NCBI RefSeq assembly: GCF_001436415.1
Contig: NZ_AYZB01000066.1
Coordinates: 1 to 64,000 of the forward strand
Source of the DNA: Latilactobacillus graminis DSM 20719
GTDB lineage: Bacteria; Bacillota; Bacilli; Lactobacillales; Lactobacillaceae
DNA: 64,000 nucleotides
Direction: 5' to 3'
Shown here: positions 53,443 through 64,000 of the stretch, piece after piece
How positions within the stretch are numbered: the stretch's first letter is position 1
How the letters are laid out: the number at the start of each line of letters is the position of its first letter
Made by a program: the position numbers and the translations under genes
The notes under the pieces: generated by a model
Told to the model about the DNA's origin: nothing
Database searches by the model: none
What the model saw: the letters and a program-made list of their open reading frames with translations, nothing else

Positions 53443-55446
53443 ATGATTGAACGACAGAATGACAACCAATTTGATTTAGTGGCACCGTATGCACCAGCTG
53501 GAGACCAACCAGCAGCAATTGAGACGTTGACGAAGAATTTTGAAGCTGGTGCGAAGGCCCAGGTCTTGATGGGTGCAACCGGGACTGGGAAGACCTTCAC
53601 GATGTCCAACGTTATCAAGAATTTAAATAAACCAACTTTAATCATTTCGCATAATAAAACTTTAGCAGGCCAACTCTATGCTGAATTCAAACAATTTTTC
53701 CCCAATAATGCAGTCGAATATTTTGTCAGTTACTATGATTATTACCAACCAGAAGCTTATGTGCCTTCAAGTGATACCTATATTGAAAAGGACTCGAGTA
53801 TTAATGACGAGATTGATAAATTACGGCATTCAGCGACGAGTGCGCTGTTAGAGCGCAATGATGTGATTGTTGTCGCTTCCGTTTCTTGTATCTTTGGTTT
53901 GGGTGACCCCCAAGAATATCAAGATCACGTCCTTTCGTTACGTCCAGGAATGACGATTGAGCGTAATGACTTATTAAGACAACTGGTTGATATTCAATTT
54001 GAACGCAACGACATTGATTTTCAACGGGGGCGTTTCCGGGTTCGTGGCGATGTAGTCGAGATTTTTCCGGCTTCACGTGACGATCATGCGTTGCGAGTTG
54101 AATTTTTTGGTGATGAAATTGACCGGATTGTTGAAGTGGATGCCTTAACTGGTGAAGTGATTGGTGAACGCGAACATGTTGCAATTTTCCCTGCCACCCA
54201 TTTCATGACAAGTGAAGAAAAGATGGCCAAAGCCATCAAGAGTATTAAGGCTGAATTAGCGGAGCGTTTAGCCGAACTGAAAGCCGATGGTAAATTATTA
54301 GAGGCACAACGGCTAGAACAACGAACAAACTATGATCTTGAAATGATGGAAGAAATGGGCTATTGCTCTGGGATTGAGAATTATTCACGCCACATGGAAG
54401 ATCGCGCTGCTGGTGAACCGCCGTATACTTTGCTTGATTTCTTTCCCAAAGACGCAATTATGATGATTGATGAATCGCATGTAACGATGCCGCAGATTCG
54501 TGGGATGTATAATGGTGATCGTGCTCGGAAACAAATGTTGATTGATTACGGATTTCGATTGCCAAGTGCCTTAGATAACCGACCGTTAACGTTACCGGAA
54601 TTTGAGCAACATGTGAATAAAATTATGTATGTTTCTGCGACTCCAGGACCGTACGAAGCTGATCAAACTGATTTACAAGTTGATCAGATTATTCGGCCAA
54701 CCGGCTTACTAGATCCGAATATCGAAGTCCGACCGATTATGGGGCAGATCGATGACTTAGTTGGTGAAATTAACGACCGAATCGAAAAGAATGAGCGCGT
54801 CTTTATCACCACATTAACTAAGAAGATGGCAGAAGATTTAACTGATTATCTAAAGGAGTTGGGGATTAAAGTCCGCTACCTGCACAGTGATATCAAAACA
54901 CTAGAACGTTCTGAGATTATTCGCGATTTAAGGCTCGGTAGGTTTGATGTTTTAATTGGAATTAACTTGTTACGGGAAGGGATTGATGTTCCCGAAGTTT
55001 CGTTAGTTGCGATTTTAGATGCTGATAAAGAAGGCTTCTTACGTAGTGAACGTTCACTAATTCAAACAATTGGGCGTGCGTCGCGGAATCAAAACGGCCA
55101 AGTCCTATTATATGCCGATAAGATTACCGATTCGATGCGGAATGCAATGGATGAAACCAAGCGACGCCGATCGATTCAAGAAGCTTATAATACCGAACAT
55201 AGTATCACGCCCAAGACGATTATTAAGCCAGTACGTGATGCGATTTCAGTCGTCCAATCGGTGGAACATCCTGAAGAAATTAAGATGTCCAATGAAATCG
55301 ACTTTGATAATATGTCTAAGGCTGAAAAGCTTGAAATGGTGGAACGCTTGTCTGAACAGATGCGGACGGCAGCCAAAAAATTGGATTTTGAACAGGCTGC
55401 AACATTACGGGATACTATTCTAGAGATTAAGAGTGAAATTGATTAA
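53443..55446 (+). CDS. uvrB: Excinuclease ABC subunit B
   Basis: Damage-verifying helicase-like subunit of nucleotide excision repair. 667 residues: Walker A GATGTGKT (44-51), the beta-hairpin [12 protein letters not shown] (about 95-106), helicase motifs with MMIDESH and [13 protein letters not shown], and the C-terminal UVR domain that binds UvrC (about 625-660; [22 protein letters not shown]). ATG 53443 has GGAGG 6 nt upstream. Cotranscribed with uvrA (12-nt gap) under the LexA box at 53293-53306. Confidence 0.97.
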   Translation: MIERQNDNQFDLVAPYAPAGDQPAAIETLTKNFEAGAKAQVLMGATGTGKTFTMSNVIKNLNKPTLIISHNKTLAGQLYAEFKQFFPNNAVEYFVSYYDYYQPEAYVPSSDTYIEKDSSINDEIDKLRHSATSALLERNDVIVVASVSCIFGLGDPQEYQDHVLSLRPGMTIERNDLLRQLVDIQFERNDIDFQRGRFRVRGDVVEIFPASRDDHALRVEFFGDEIDRIVEVDALTGEVIGEREHVAIFPATHFMTSEEKMAKAIKSIKAELAERLAELKADGKLLEAQRLEQRTNYDLEMMEEMGYCSGIENYSRHMEDRAAGEPPYTLLDFFPKDAIMMIDESHVTMPQIRGMYNGDRARKQMLIDYGFRLPSALDNRPLTLPEFEQHVNKIMYVSATPGPYEADQTDLQVDQIIRPTGLLDPNIEVRPIMGQIDDLVGEINDRIEKNERVFITTLTKKMAEDLTDYLKELGIKVRYLHSDIKTLERSEIIRDLRLGRFDVLIGINLLREGIDVPEVSLVAILDADKEGFLRSERSLIQTIGRASRNQNGQVLLYADKITDSMRNAMDETKRRRSIQEAYNTEHSITPKTIIKPVRDAISVVQSVEHPEEIKMSNEIDFDNMSKAEKLEMVERLSEQMRTAAKKLDFEQAATLRDTILEIKSEID

Positions 55447-55458
55447 AAGAGGTAAAAT

Positions 55459-58308
55459 ATGGCAAATGACAAGATCGTAATTCATGGCGCACGTGCGCAT
55501 AATTTGAAGAATATTGACGTCACAATTCCTCGAGACAAACTAGTGGTTGTGACCGGTTTATCAGGTTCTGGGAAAAGTTCGTTAGCATTTGACACGCTAT
55601 ACGCGGAAGGCCAACGTCGTTACGTTGAGAGCCTGTCTGCCTATGCGCGACAATTTTTGGGACAGATGGATAAACCAGATGTTGATTCAATTGATGGTTT
55701 AAGTCCGGCGATTTCGATTGACCAGAAAACAACATCTAAAAATCCGCGTTCAACTGTTGGGACGGTTACGGAAATTAATGATTATCTGCGTTTGTTGTGG
55801 GCCCGCGTTGGGCATCCAATTTGTCCCAATGATGGAACTGAAATCAGCAGTCAATCTGTCGAACAAATGGTTAATCGAGTACTCGCATTACCAGAAAAGA
55901 CTAAGCTACAGGTTATGTCACCGATTATTCGTGGCAAAAAAGGTCAACATAAAAAAACATTGGCAAAGATTCAACGCGAGGGGTATGTCCGTGTTCAAGT
56001 TGATGGTGAAATTATGGATGTGAGTGCTGATATTGAATTAGATAAGAATAAAAAACATGATATTAATATTGTTGTGGATCGGATTGTCGTTAAAGATGGC
56101 GTGCGTTCACGATTATTTGATTCATTTGAAGCTGCACTTCGTTTATCAGATGGTTATGCAACAGCTGATGTGATTGGAGGCGAACAACTCCTTTTCTCAG
56201 AACATTATGCTTGTCCAATCTGTGGATTTACCGTTGGCGTATTAGAACCGCGGCTATTTTCCTTTAACGCGCCATTTGGGGCATGTCCAGATTGTGATGG
56301 ACTCGGTGTTAAGTTAGAAGTTGATATGGATCTTGTAGTTCCAGATACTAGCAAGACGTTACGCGAAGGGGCCTTGGCACCGTGGAACCCAATTAGTTCA
56401 CAATACTATCCTCAAATGCTTGAACAAGCTTGCAAGACATTTAAAATTGACATGGATCGGCCGTTCAGTAAATTAACACCGCGGCAAAAAGATATTATTT
56501 TAAATGGGTCACAAGGTAAGAACTTCCACTTCCATTATGAGAATGATTTCGGTGGTGTGCGGGATGTTGATGTACCTTTTGAAGGGGTGTTAACCAACGT
56601 TGATCGGCGTTATCGTGAGACAAATAGTGACTTCACGCGGACGCAAATGCGGACTTACATGACGGAGTTAACCTGTCAAACGTGTCATGGAGCGCGGTTA
56701 AACCGCCAAGCTTTGGCGGTTAAGGTGGGCGGCCAAGATATTGCGGCTGTTTCGGATAATGCAATCAAAGAAGCGTTACCATTTTTCGAACAACTTGAAC
56801 TTTCTGAAAAAGATAGTGTAATTGCTAAACCAATCTTGAAGGAAGTCCATGATCGACTAACGTTCCTGATTAACGTCGGGTTGGAGTATCTAACACTCAG
56901 TCGTTCGGCTGGTACATTGTCTGGTGGGGAAGCTCAGCGGATTCGATTGGCTACACAGATTGGTTCGAATTTATCAGGGGTACTCTATATTCTAGATGAA
57001 CCATCAATTGGTTTGCATCAACGCGATAATGATCGCCTAATTGGTTCATTAAAGAAAATGCGCGATTTAGGAAATACGTTAATCGTCGTTGAGCATGATG
57101 AAGATACGATGCGAGCAGCTGATTATTTAATCGATATCGGGCCTGGTGCTGGTGAGCTTGGTGGCGAAGTGATGGCCGCTGGTACGCCAGATGAGGTGGA
57201 ACATAATCCACAATCATTAACCGGACGCTATCTAGCTGGTTCAGAGTATATTCCGGTCCCCCTTGAACGCCGTAAGGGAAACGGGAAGAAAATCCGGGTG
57301 ATCGGTGCGGCCGAGAATAACCTGAAGGATCTAACCGTTGATTTCCCATTAGGTGAATTTGTGGCGGTCACTGGCGTTTCTGGTTCTGGGAAATCTACTT
57401 TAGTCAACACCATCTTAAAAAAGGCATTGGCTCAAAAGATGAATCGCAATTCGGCAAAGCCCGGGCAATATAAAACGATTACTGGTTATCAGAACTTGGA
57501 AAAATTAATTAATATCGATCAGAGCCCGATTGGCCGTACACCACGGAGTAATCCGGCAACCTATACTGGTGTTTTTGATAATATTCGTGATTTATTCGCC
57601 CAAACGAACGAAGCAAAACTACGTGGGTATAAAAAAGGTCGGTTTAGTTTTAACGTTAAAGGTGGCCGGTGTGAAGCCTGCAAAGGTGACGGGATTATCA
57701 AGATCGAAATGAACTTCTTACCAGATGTGTACGTTCCTTGTGAAGTCTGTCATGGTAGTCGGTATAATTCGGAAACGTTAGAGGTCATTTATAAAGGTAA
57801 AAATATTGCTGAAATTTTAGACATGACCGTCGCCGAGGCAACCGTCTTTTTTGCTAATATTCCTAAGATTGCCCGAAAATTACAAACAATTGTCGATGTT
57901 GGACTAGGCTACGTAACTTTGGGCCAGTCAGCGACTACTTTATCAGGTGGGGAAGCGCAACGGATGAAGTTGGCGTCTGAATTACAAAAGCAATCAACGG
58001 GTAAGAATCTTTATATCCTTGATGAACCAACGACTGGTTTGCATACTGATGATATTAAACGTTTATTAGGCGTTTTGGAGCGACTGGTTGAAGAAGGCAA
58101 TACGATTTTAGTAATTGAACATAATTTGGATGTCATTAAGACAGCTGATTACATTATTGACTTGGGACCAGAAGGCGGCGATAAAGGTGGTACAATTGTT
58201 GCCACTGGTACACCAGAAGAGATTGCTAACGTTAGTGATAGTTACACAGGCCAGTATTTAAAAGCGATACTAGAACGTGATACGGCACGCACCATCGCCG
58301 CCCAATAA
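55459..58308 (+). CDS. uvrA: Excinuclease ABC subunit A
   Basis: Damage-recognition ATPase that loads UvrB. 949 residues with two ABC cassettes: Walker [12 protein letters not shown] (about 31) and [11 protein letters not shown] (about 640), signatures [12 protein letters not shown] and [12 protein letters not shown], Walker [14 protein letters not shown] and [13 protein letters not shown]. Zinc modules are C-P-I-C with C-P-D-C, and C-E-A-C with C-E-V-C. It has the full family length. Ends with the terminator at 58311-58362. Confidence 0.98.
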   Translation: MANDKIVIHGARAHNLKNIDVTIPRDKLVVVTGLSGSGKSSLAFDTLYAEGQRRYVESLSAYARQFLGQMDKPDVDSIDGLSPAISIDQKTTSKNPRSTVGTVTEINDYLRLLWARVGHPICPNDGTEISSQSVEQMVNRVLALPEKTKLQVMSPIIRGKKGQHKKTLAKIQREGYVRVQVDGEIMDVSADIELDKNKKHDINIVVDRIVVKDGVRSRLFDSFEAALRLSDGYATADVIGGEQLLFSEHYACPICGFTVGVLEPRLFSFNAPFGACPDCDGLGVKLEVDMDLVVPDTSKTLREGALAPWNPISSQYYPQMLEQACKTFKIDMDRPFSKLTPRQKDIILNGSQGKNFHFHYENDFGGVRDVDVPFEGVLTNVDRRYRETNSDFTRTQMRTYMTELTCQTCHGARLNRQALAVKVGGQDIAAVSDNAIKEALPFFEQLELSEKDSVIAKPILKEVHDRLTFLINVGLEYLTLSRSAGTLSGGEAQRIRLATQIGSNLSGVLYILDEPSIGLHQRDNDRLIGSLKKMRDLGNTLIVVEHDEDTMRAADYLIDIGPGAGELGGEVMAAGTPDEVEHNPQSLTGRYLAGSEYIPVPLERRKGNGKKIRVIGAAENNLKDLTVDFPLGEFVAVTGVSGSGKSTLVNTILKKALAQKMNRNSAKPGQYKTITGYQNLEKLINIDQSPIGRTPRSNPATYTGVFDNIRDLFAQTNEAKLRGYKKGRFSFNVKGGRCEACKGDGIIKIEMNFLPDVYVPCEVCHGSRYNSETLEVIYKGKNIAEILDMTVAEATVFFANIPKIARKLQTIVDVGLGYVTLGQSATTLSGGEAQRMKLASELQKQSTGKNLYILDEPTTGLHTDDIKRLLGVLERLVEEGNTILVIEHNLDVIKTADYIIDLGPEGGDKGGTIVATGTPEEIANVSDSYTGQYLKAILERDTARTIAAQ

Positions 58309-58310
58309 AA

Positions 58311-58362
58311 ATAAAATAATGCAGGTCCACTTCAAGCAACGAATCGGATCTGCATTATTTTA
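58311..58362 (+). terminator. Terminator after uvrA
   Basis: AAAATAATGCAG pairs with CTGCATTATTTT, with an inner TCC/GGA pair; may act from either side. Confidence 0.85.
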
Positions 58363-58432
58363 TTGGCAATTTAGTTGTGGATTGGGATCAAAAAAAGTAT
58401 GATAAGGGTATCAACATTAAGAGGTGATGGGC

Positions 58433-58969
58433 ATGTTTAGAAAAAATGAATGGCATTTTGATTGGTCTGAATTAATGACCGGTGTGATTTTCTTAATTGT
58501 AGCGTATTGCTTATTCAAACAACCAGGTAAGACATTATCTGGATTAGTGATTGTAATCGCGATTGCAGCAATTATTCGGGGGATCTCCAAAATTAGTGCT
58601 TATAGTCGTCTTCGCCAAGAAACAGGTATGCGAGCCACATTGATGCTTGTAGATGCAATTGTAGATGTAATTTTGGGAATTTTATTCATCTTGAATGTTC
58701 CGGCGGGGGTTGCAGCTTTAGGTTATATCTTTGCTTTTTGGTTCTTGTTTGATTCAATTATTGCACTACTGAATGTTAGTCATCTTAAGCAGTTTAATAC
58801 CGGATTGTATATTCTTTCGATGATTTTAAATATTTTGGGCGTGATCGTCGGCCTATTGTTACTAATGGCGCCAGTAGTTGCTGCCGTGACAATTGCGACA
58901 TTAGTCGGTTTTTACTTTGCTTTCTTTGGTATTAATGCTATTATTATTGCGTTTGCAAGACGATTATAG
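58433..58969 (+). CDS. HdeD/DUF308 family membrane protein
   Basis: 178 residues with six membrane segments in pairs, the DUF308 arrangement of acid-resistance protein HdeD: WSELMTGVIFLIVAYCLF, then GLVIVIAIAAIIRGISKI, GILFILNVPAGVAALGYIFAFWFLFDSI and so on to the C-terminal GFYFAFFGINAIIIAFARRL. The role in Gram-positives is not established; acid or envelope stress is a guess from the E. coli member. ATG 58433 was chosen over GTG 58424 and ATG 58427 because AAGAGGTG is 6-7 nt upstream. Confidence 0.83.
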   Translation: MFRKNEWHFDWSELMTGVIFLIVAYCLFKQPGKTLSGLVIVIAIAAIIRGISKISAYSRLRQETGMRATLMLVDAIVDVILGILFILNVPAGVAALGYIFAFWFLFDSIIALLNVSHLKQFNTGLYILSMILNILGVIVGLLLLMAPVVAAVTIATLVGFYFAFFGINAIIIAFARRL

Positions 58970-58980
58970 AAAATAACAAT

Positions 58981-59014
58981 GACACGAAACATTCAATTGG
59001 TTTCGTGTTTTTTT
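58981..59014 (+). terminator. Terminator after the DUF308 gene
   Basis: ACACGAAAC pairs with GTTTCGTGT, followed by T7. Confidence 0.92.
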
Positions 59015-59140
59015 ATGTTAACAAGCTATAAAATGGTGAAATGGATGGTTAAAGACAATCAGCTAGTAAACTAAGTGGGAGCTTTCAATGACACACCAGG
59101 AATGTTACAATAGAAGAAGTGTAATTTAAGGAGTGGTCTA

Positions 59141-60025
59141 ATGACGGATACATTAAACTTAGTCGTAATTACAGGGATGAGTGGTGCCGGTAAAACGGTT
59201 GCCATGCAAAGCTTTGAAGATTTAGGGTACTTTTGCGTTGATAACATGCCGCCAACGTTATTGCCTAAATTTTGGGAATTAGTTAAGGAGTCTGGCAAAG
59301 TGACTAAGATTGCATTGGTCATTGATTTGCGGTCGCGTGCCTTTTACGATGAAATTATTGAAATGCTAGCTAGCCTTGATAATACACAGTTTGTTACGAC
59401 AAAGATTCTCTTTTTGGATGCCTCGGATGAAGAATTAGTTTCTCGCTATAAGGAAACTCGGCGTTCACACCCACTAGCGATGGAAGGGCGTTTGATGGAT
59501 GGTATTCAAAAAGAACGGCGTCTATTAACTGAAATGCGTAATCGCGCACAGATGGTGGTCGATACATCGACGCTGTCGCCACGGCAATTACGTGAAAAAA
59601 TTTTCCATGTTTTCAAGACAACCGTTAATCCATCATTTCATATTGAAGTGATGTCATTTGGGTTTAAATATGGTTTACCGATTGATGCTGATATTGTCAT
59701 GGATGTTCGTTTTTTGCCCAATCCGTATTATGTACCAGAATTTAAGGAACTTAATGGTTTGGATCAACCAGTTCGTGATTATGTAATGGCTCAGCCAGCC
59801 ACTGAGCAGTTTTATGGTCAATTTAATGGATTATTAAAAAATATCATGCCAGGCTATCTGAAAGAGGGGAAAACGAGTGTGACAATCGCGATTGGCTGCA
59901 CCGGTGGACAACATCGCTCGGTAGCGCTCGCTCAACGATTAGCTGACGATTTATCGATGGATTATCCGGTCGACGTGACCCACCGGGACATGAAAAAGCG
60001 TAAAGCGACGGTTAATCGATCATGA
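59141..60025 (+). CDS. rapZ: RapZ-family P-loop protein (YvcJ)
   Basis: 294 residues: P-loop GMSGAGKT (12-19) in the nucleotide-binding N-terminal half, and the conserved C-terminal domain ([48 protein letters not shown]). E. coli RapZ controls glmZ small RNA decay and binds GlcN6P; B. subtilis YvcJ is an ATP/GTPase with a link to competence gene expression. GlmZ does not exist in lactobacilli, so the local role is open. First gene of rapZ-yvcK-whiA; overlaps yvcK by 4 nt. Confidence 0.94.
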   Translation: MTDTLNLVVITGMSGAGKTVAMQSFEDLGYFCVDNMPPTLLPKFWELVKESGKVTKIALVIDLRSRAFYDEIIEMLASLDNTQFVTTKILFLDASDEELVSRYKETRRSHPLAMEGRLMDGIQKERRLLTEMRNRAQMVVDTSTLSPRQLREKIFHVFKTTVNPSFHIEVMSFGFKYGLPIDADIVMDVRFLPNPYYVPEFKELNGLDQPVRDYVMAQPATEQFYGQFNGLLKNIMPGYLKEGKTSVTIAIGCTGGQHRSVALAQRLADDLSMDYPVDVTHRDMKKRKATVNRS

Positions 60026-61056
60026 CAGCGACTAACCGGATTATTCGGGTCATCAAAGGTCGCCGACCAAAAGTGGTTGTAATTGGTGGCGGGACTGGGT
60101 TACCGGTAATTCTCAAGAGCTTGCGCGAACAAAATGCAGATGCCACGGCAATTGTCACGGTTGCCGATGATGGTGGTTCATCCGGTGTGATTCGCGATTA
60201 CATTAATGTTGTTCCACCCGGTGATATCCGTAATGTACTAGTTGCTTTGTCAGATTTGCCACAATTGACACTTGATATTTTTCAATACCGTTTTAAGTCG
60301 CATGATGCTTTTTTCTCCGGACATGCGATTGGTAATTTGATTATTGCTGCTCTGTCTGAGATGGAGTCGGGGATATTTGATGCAGTACAACGCTTATCTG
60401 AGATGATGGCAGTCGATGGACATATTTACCCAGCAGCCAATGTCGCCTTATCTTTAAATGCTGAATTTAAAGATGGGACGCAGCTGACAGGCGAATCGGA
60501 GATTAGTGCAGCGCGTAAGAAAATTAAGCGGGTCTGGGTATCAAAGACTGACCGTAGCGATCCAACGGCACCAGAAGCTGTCCAACAAGTGATAGAGGCA
60601 ATTATGGATGCGGATGTGGTGGTATTAGGTCCAGGGAGTTTATTTACCAGTATTTTACCAAACTTAATGATTGAAAATCTGGGCGCAGCCGTTAAACAAA
60701 CCAAAGCAGAAGTAATTTATATTTGTAATATTATGACGCAAAAAGGTGAAACCGAACACTTTAGTGATGCTGACCATGTCCGTGTGTTGAACGATCATCT
60801 AGGGCAGAACTTCGTTGATACGGTTTTGGTCAACACAGAGCGGGTCCCTGATAATTATTTGGATCACCAGAAATACGATGAAATTCTCTGGCCAGTTGAA
60901 CATGATTTTGATGGCTTGCGGGCCTTGGGATGTCGGGTTATTTCTGATAATTTTTTACAATTAAAAGATCATGGTGTATTTCATAATGGTCAAAAAGTGG
61001 CAAGTGAAATTATGAATCTTGCCTTTCAGGTCAATACAGCTAAGCGAGGTGAATAA
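60022..61056 (+). CDS. yvcK: YvcK/gluconeogenesis-factor family protein
   Basis: 344 residues of the CofD-like Rossmann family: [17 protein letters not shown] (19-35), the [12 protein letters not shown] loop (about 51-62), [14 protein letters not shown], and [16 protein letters not shown]. YvcK binds UDP-GlcNAc and is needed for growth and shape on gluconeogenic carbon in B. subtilis, through PBP1 and wall synthesis. ATG overlaps the rapZ stop (ATGA), and the whiA start follows 3 nt after its own stop, so all three are coupled. Confidence 0.95.
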   Translation: MTATNRIIRVIKGRRPKVVVIGGGTGLPVILKSLREQNADATAIVTVADDGGSSGVIRDYINVVPPGDIRNVLVALSDLPQLTLDIFQYRFKSHDAFFSGHAIGNLIIAALSEMESGIFDAVQRLSEMMAVDGHIYPAANVALSLNAEFKDGTQLTGESEISAARKKIKRVWVSKTDRSDPTAPEAVQQVIEAIMDADVVVLGPGSLFTSILPNLMIENLGAAVKQTKAEVIYICNIMTQKGETEHFSDADHVRVLNDHLGQNFVDTVLVNTERVPDNYLDHQKYDEILWPVEHDFDGLRALGCRVISDNFLQLKDHGVFHNGQKVASEIMNLAFQVNTAKRGE

Positions 61057-61058
61057 AG

Positions 61059-62003
61059 GTGGCTTCATATGCAAGTGAAGTGAAGAAAGAATTGACACAA
61101 CTTGAAGTGCATCCTGAACACGCTCGGGCGGAATTGGCCGCCTTAATTCGGATGAATGGTTCACTGAGTCTGATGAATCATCAGTTTGTTTTAAATGTTC
61201 AAACTGAGAATCCGGCGATTGCTCGCCGGATTTATAGTTTATTGAAACAAAATTATCAAGTTGAATCTGAATTACTAGTGCGTCGCAAAATGAAGTTAAA
61301 AAAGAATAATCAATACATTGTGCGACTAAAATATGATACGAATTTGGTGCTAAAAGATCTGAATATTGTTGAAGAAGACGGCTTTACCATTCATACACAG
61401 GTATCAGAAGATGTGATTAATGAAGACCAGCGAGTCCGTTCTTACTTACGTGGGGCCTTTCTAGCTGGCGGATCAGTCAATAATCCAGAGACTAGTCGCT
61501 ACCACTTGGAAATCTATTCGTTATACGAAGAGCATAATCAAAATATTGCCCAAATGATGAATCGTTTTGGGTTAAATGCCAAGATGACATTTCGACGTAG
61601 CGGTTATATCACATATCTAAAAGAGGCTGAAAAAATTGCCGATTTTCTGCAAGTAATTGGTGCAACCAATGCGATGTTAAAATTTGAAGATATTCGGATT
61701 GTCCGTGATATGCGCAATTCGGTTAATCGGTTAGTAAATTGTGAGACCGCGAATATGAATAAAACGATTGATGCTGCCACTAAACAAATTGAAAATATTA
61801 AGTATTTAAGAGATACTATTGGTCTAGATAATTTACCCGATAAATTACGTGAAATCGCACTATTACGGTTGGAATTTCCCGATATCACTTTAAAAGAGCT
61901 CGGGGAGAAAATGCCAAGTGGTGCCATTTCAAAATCTGGGATTAATCATCGGCTTAGAAAATTAAATCAGCTTGCAGAAGCCCAGCGAAACGGAAATAAA
62001 TAA
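61059..62003 (+). CDS. whiA: DNA-binding protein WhiA
   Basis: 314 residues: an N-terminal LAGLIDADG-like domain derived from homing endonucleases ([19 protein letters not shown] near 136), without nuclease activity in known members, and a C-terminal helix-turn-helix ([28 protein letters not shown]). In Firmicutes WhiA affects chromosome segregation and division; in actinobacteria it controls sporulation. GTG 61059 has GAGGTG upstream. Confidence 0.95.
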   Translation: MASYASEVKKELTQLEVHPEHARAELAALIRMNGSLSLMNHQFVLNVQTENPAIARRIYSLLKQNYQVESELLVRRKMKLKKNNQYIVRLKYDTNLVLKDLNIVEEDGFTIHTQVSEDVINEDQRVRSYLRGAFLAGGSVNNPETSRYHLEIYSLYEEHNQNIAQMMNRFGLNAKMTFRRSGYITYLKEAEKIADFLQVIGATNAMLKFEDIRIVRDMRNSVNRLVNCETANMNKTIDAATKQIENIKYLRDTIGLDNLPDKLREIALLRLEFPDITLKELGEKMPSGAISKSGINHRLRKLNQLAEAQRNGNK

Positions 62004-62033
62004 TAAATTAAGTAAATAAATAGCGCACAATAT

Positions 62034-62062
62034 TTGACACGTACAATATAATCGAGTACAAT
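62034..62062 (+). promoter_or_regulatory. Promoter of the OhrR-type regulator
   Basis: TTGACA (62034-62039), a 17-bp spacer and TACAAT (62057-62062). The spacer contains TACAATATAAT, and GTACAAT occurs twice (62041-62047 and 62056-62062), a direct repeat that could be an operator for the downstream MarR-family protein. Confidence 0.78.
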
Positions 62063-62093
62063 TAGTGAAAGACACTTGATGGGGGAATATAAC

Positions 62094-62549
62094 ATGGTTA
62101 AACCAGTTTTACTTGATGAGCAACTTTGCTTTTCAATTTATCGCGCGCAAAAAGCTTATAATCACTTTTATGGGAAGGTTTTAAAGCCTTACGGATTAAC
62201 ATATCCCCAATTTATTGCAATGCTCGCATTGTGGGAACATGGCAAGATGTCAGTGAAGGAATTAGGCCACCATTTAGAACTTGATAGTGGGACATTGACC
62301 CCTCTTTTAAAACGTTTGGAAGCAGATGGTTGGGTCAGTCGTAATCGAGCATCAGATGATGAACGCCGCGTTGATGTAACACTAACGGACAAGGCGGAAA
62401 GCCAAAAAGAAGAGATTTACGAACGAGTAGGTGCATGCACAAACTACCTCGATTTCTCAAGCGATAAATATCATGAGTTACGTCAAGATATGAATGAAGT
62501 AGAACATCATTTGAATGCGATTCAAATGGATACTGCCCGTTTTTCATAA
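62094..62549 (+). CDS. ohrR: MarR-family regulator, OhrR-like
   Basis: 151 residues: a winged helix-turn-helix of the MarR family (MSVKELGHHLELDSGTLTPLLKRLEADGWVSRNRASDDERRVDVTLT). The N-terminal LLDEQLCFSIYRAQKAYN has the Cys at position 12 in the context of the peroxide-sensing cysteine of OhrR, and the DSGTLTPLLKRLE helix is the OhrR type. OhrR represses ohr until organic peroxide oxidises this Cys. No ohr gene lies next to it here, so its target, apart from its own promoter, is elsewhere. ATG 62094 has GGGGGA upstream. Confidence 0.85.
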   Translation: MVKPVLLDEQLCFSIYRAQKAYNHFYGKVLKPYGLTYPQFIAMLALWEHGKMSVKELGHHLELDSGTLTPLLKRLEADGWVSRNRASDDERRVDVTLTDKAESQKEEIYERVGACTNYLDFSSDKYHELRQDMNEVEHHLNAIQMDTARFS

Positions 62550-62619
62550 ATGGCAGATAAAGGGGTTCTAAAAGATTTGATGTTAAATTGAATTTTTAGG
62601 AACTCTTTATCGTACATCC

Positions 62620-62657
62620 AAAAAACAGGTGCCCCGTCGTGGACACCTGTTTTTTAT
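62620..62657. terminator. Bidirectional terminator between ohrR and the DsbA-like gene
   Basis: AAAAAACAGGTG pairs with CACCTGTTTTTT around an inner CC/GG pair; T runs on both strands, and it overlaps the stop of the minus-strand gene. Confidence 0.9.
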
Positions 62658-63172
62658 TTTAGTAGTGTATTCAAGTCGGTCATGGCAATCGATTCATCAA
62701 AGATATGCTCACCAAGAATGATGGTGGGGACGAATTTAATATTCGCACGATCAGCTTCAGCGATAATTGTGGCGAGGTTTTCGGTATTATCTTGCGGTGC
62801 TAAATTGAGATTTTGCTCGATATATTTTTTAAATTCATTGGGCGTCAAATCATTACGCCACGTTTTTTGGTGCGTAAATAAGAATGACAGTGCTTGTATC
62901 ACTGTTTCGGGTTGATCGAAAGGCAAATAAGTATGGGCTAAATTGCCTAGTTGTAGATCCGCTTTATCCTTATCAAATGGTTTGATAATGCGTTTTAGCC
63001 GACCAGCTTTGACTGCTTCAGTCAGCATTTCTTCAGATTTCAAAAACCACTTACGACAATAAGGGCAAGCAGCATTGATAAATTCAATTGATGTTAATGG
63101 TGCATCTGGTTGACCAATTGTAATCCCACCGGTGGTTGTCACATTTTCACGCTTAATGACACTAATATCCAT
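62654..63172 (-). CDS. DsbA-family thioredoxin-fold protein, cytosolic
   Basis: 172 residues with a thioredoxin fold. The active site is Cys36-Pro-Tyr-Cys39, preceded by the strand LTSIEFINAA, and the cis-Pro loop is K-F-V-P-T near residue 150. TIGQPDAPLTSIEF is the usual start of the DsbA/thioredoxin_4 group. There is no signal peptide or membrane segment, so unlike true DsbA it stays in the cytoplasm and may be a reductase or FrnE-like protein. AAAGGAGG is 8 nt before ATG 63172. Downstream of clpP on the same strand but separated by a terminator. Confidence 0.85.
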   Translation of the reverse strand: MDISVIKRENVTTTGGITIGQPDAPLTSIEFINAACPYCRKWFLKSEEMLTEAVKAGRLKRIIKPFDKDKADLQLGNLAHTYLPFDQPETVIQALSFLFTHQKTWRNDLTPNEFKKYIEQNLNLAPQDNTENLATIIAEADRANIKFVPTIILGEHIFDESIAMTDLNTLLK

Positions 63173-63219
63173 GGCAAAAACCTCCTTTAAGATACTGTCA
63201 GTATAACAAATTTAAATAA

Positions 63220-63258
63220 AAAAATGGGCTAGTTCAACTTGAACTAGCCCATTTTTAA
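63220..63258 (-). terminator. Terminator after clpP (minus strand)
   Basis: A near-perfect palindrome, AAAATGGGCTAGTTCAA with TTGAACTAGCCCATTTT, flanked by T7 on minus and T5 on plus. Confidence 0.93.
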
Positions 63259-63279
63259 TTAAACACAACCGTCAGCACG

Positions 63280-63864
63280 CTATTTTGGTTGGTTGACCAT
63301 AATATCGTCAATCAAGCCATAGTCTTTTGCTTCTTGGGCTGTCATGTAGTTATCACGATCAGTGTCAGCTTGTAATTTTTCGAAGGTTTGACCAGAATTG
63401 TCTGCCAAAATTTGGTTTAAACGTTTCCGGGTCTTCAAAATTTCGCGCGCAGCGATTTCAATTTCAGTTTGTTGGCCTTGTGCGCCACCTAAAGGTTGGT
63501 GAATCAAGACAGTTGAGTTAGGCAATGCAAATCGTTTGCCTTTTGTCCCTGCTGAAAGTAAAACACTGGCCATAGAAGCAGCCATCCCCATAGCGATGGT
63601 TTGAACATCAGATTTGATGAAGTTCATCGTATCCATGATTGCTAACCCTGCAGTGACAGAACCACCAGGTGAGTTAATGTAGATTGAAATATCCTTATCT
63701 GAATCTTGCGCGTCCAAGAATAATAATTGCGCAATGATTGTGTTAGCCATTTGGTCGTTTACTTCGCCAGATAACATGATAATCCGGTCTTTTAGTAAGC
63801 GAGAGTAAATATCGTAAGCCCGTTCGCCACGAGATGTTTGTTCGATAACTGTCGGTACTAACAT
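63280..63864 (-). CDS. clpP: ATP-dependent Clp protease proteolytic subunit
   Basis: Tetradecameric serine protease that degrades proteins unfolded by ClpC, ClpE or ClpX. 194 residues with the catalytic triad Ser97 (MAASMAS), His122 (VLIHQPLGG) and Asp171 (TDRDNYM), plus the oxyanion-loop SPGGSV (65-70). AAGGAGG precedes ATG 63864. The promoter at 63920-63949 lies within a CtsR heptad repeat, so it is heat- and stress-inducible. Terminated at 63220-63258. Confidence 0.98.
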
Positions 63865-63919
63865 TGAATTGCCTCCTTATATAAGCCAGAGTAGAATCAC
63901 TCTGTAGTCTATAGATTGA

Positions 63920-63949
63920 ATTTTACCGCAAAGGTCAATTTTGGTCAAA
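63920..63949 (-). promoter_or_regulatory. clpP promoter with overlapping CtsR operator
   Basis: On the plus strand, GGTCAA (63933-63938) and GGTCAAA (63943-63949) are in 10-bp register, close to the CtsR consensus GGTCAAANANRGTCAAA. On minus, TTGACC (63948-63943) is a -35 and TAAAAT (63925-63920) a -10 with an exact 17-bp spacer, so CtsR would cover the -35. Confidence 0.83.
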
Positions 63950-64000
63950 TAGAAAGCTTCTTTTCAGAAAGATTATTGTCATTTTGTGTTCGAATTGAAA

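Noticed and set aside
53801-54184. 127-codon frame on minus within uvrB
   Set aside because: Antisense shadow of uvrB, with His/Gln-rich low-quality composition and no RBS.
1-64000. CRISPR arrays, prophage, insertion sequences, integrons or toxin-antitoxin pairs
   Set aside because: No regularly spaced repeats, transposase, integrase or small paired genes of those types were seen; gene content is core throughout.
63950-64000. Possible further gene or signal at the right edge
   Set aside because: Only 50 nt with no usable frame or motif beyond the clpP control region.

Overview
This window is chromosomal core DNA from a low-GC Gram-positive bacterium, almost certainly a member of the Lactobacillaceae. 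Latilactobacillus (L. sakei/L. curvatus group) is my best guess from protein character and gene order, but no search was run. Supporting evidence is an SMK-box (SAM-III) riboswitch on metK (a Lactobacillales device), HPr kinase, ComFA/ComFC, a PhoP-controlled pst operon, a CtsR-type site at clpP, Gram-positive LexA boxes, strong AGGAGG ribosome binding sites and frequent TTG/GTG starts.

Layout: 1-436 is the tail of a tRNA cluster (Asn-Ser-Glu-Val-Asp) with its terminator. 455-12113 is a mosaic of short transcription units: a membrane protein, metK, an MFS exporter, a lactonase-like beta-propeller, an orphan sorbitol-type EIIA coupled to an AI-2E-family permease, a GNAT acetyltransferase, a frameshifted guaC, corA, rlmA, trmL and a DUF1149 gene. 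A probable small RNA or attenuator lies between rlmA and trmL. 12215-22713 holds ftsK, the EF-P 5-aminopentanol modification genes (yfmF-yfmH-ymfI), rodZ, pgsA, recA and rny. 22771-28396 holds hemH, tagO, yigZ, comFA-comFC and hpf. 28569-35437 holds secA, prfB (with its programmed +1 frameshift), ftsE-ftsX and a MinJ-like PDZ protein.

35457-42932 is the phosphate module: phoP-phoR, then a Pho-box promoter driving pstS-pstC-pstA-pstB1-pstB2-phoU. After a nucleoside deoxyribosyltransferase comes an envelope-stress-type operon (yvlB-like, pspC, a small membrane protein, yvlD-like), then hprK, lgt, gpsA, a TPR protein, trxB, an alpha-phosphoglucomutase, an HD phosphohydrolase, SOS-controlled uvrB-uvrA, a DUF308 membrane protein, rapZ-yvcK-whiA, an OhrR-type regulator, a DsbA-like thioredoxin-fold protein and CtsR-controlled clpP.

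There is no prophage, insertion sequence with a transposase, CRISPR array, or defence or biosynthetic cluster here. I saw no clearly new multi-gene system. The items most worth a second look are: the guaC frameshift, which sits exactly on a canonical -1 slippery heptamer and restores a 325-residue enzyme; a promoter/three-hairpin/terminator RNA before trmL; a cluster of hairpins with no gene at about 7.04-7.14 kb; a C-terminal W-S-acidic-F tag shared by two neighbouring membrane proteins; an EIIA-Gut homologue lacking the phosphoacceptor histidine; and comFC, which seems to start at a non-standard ATT codon.
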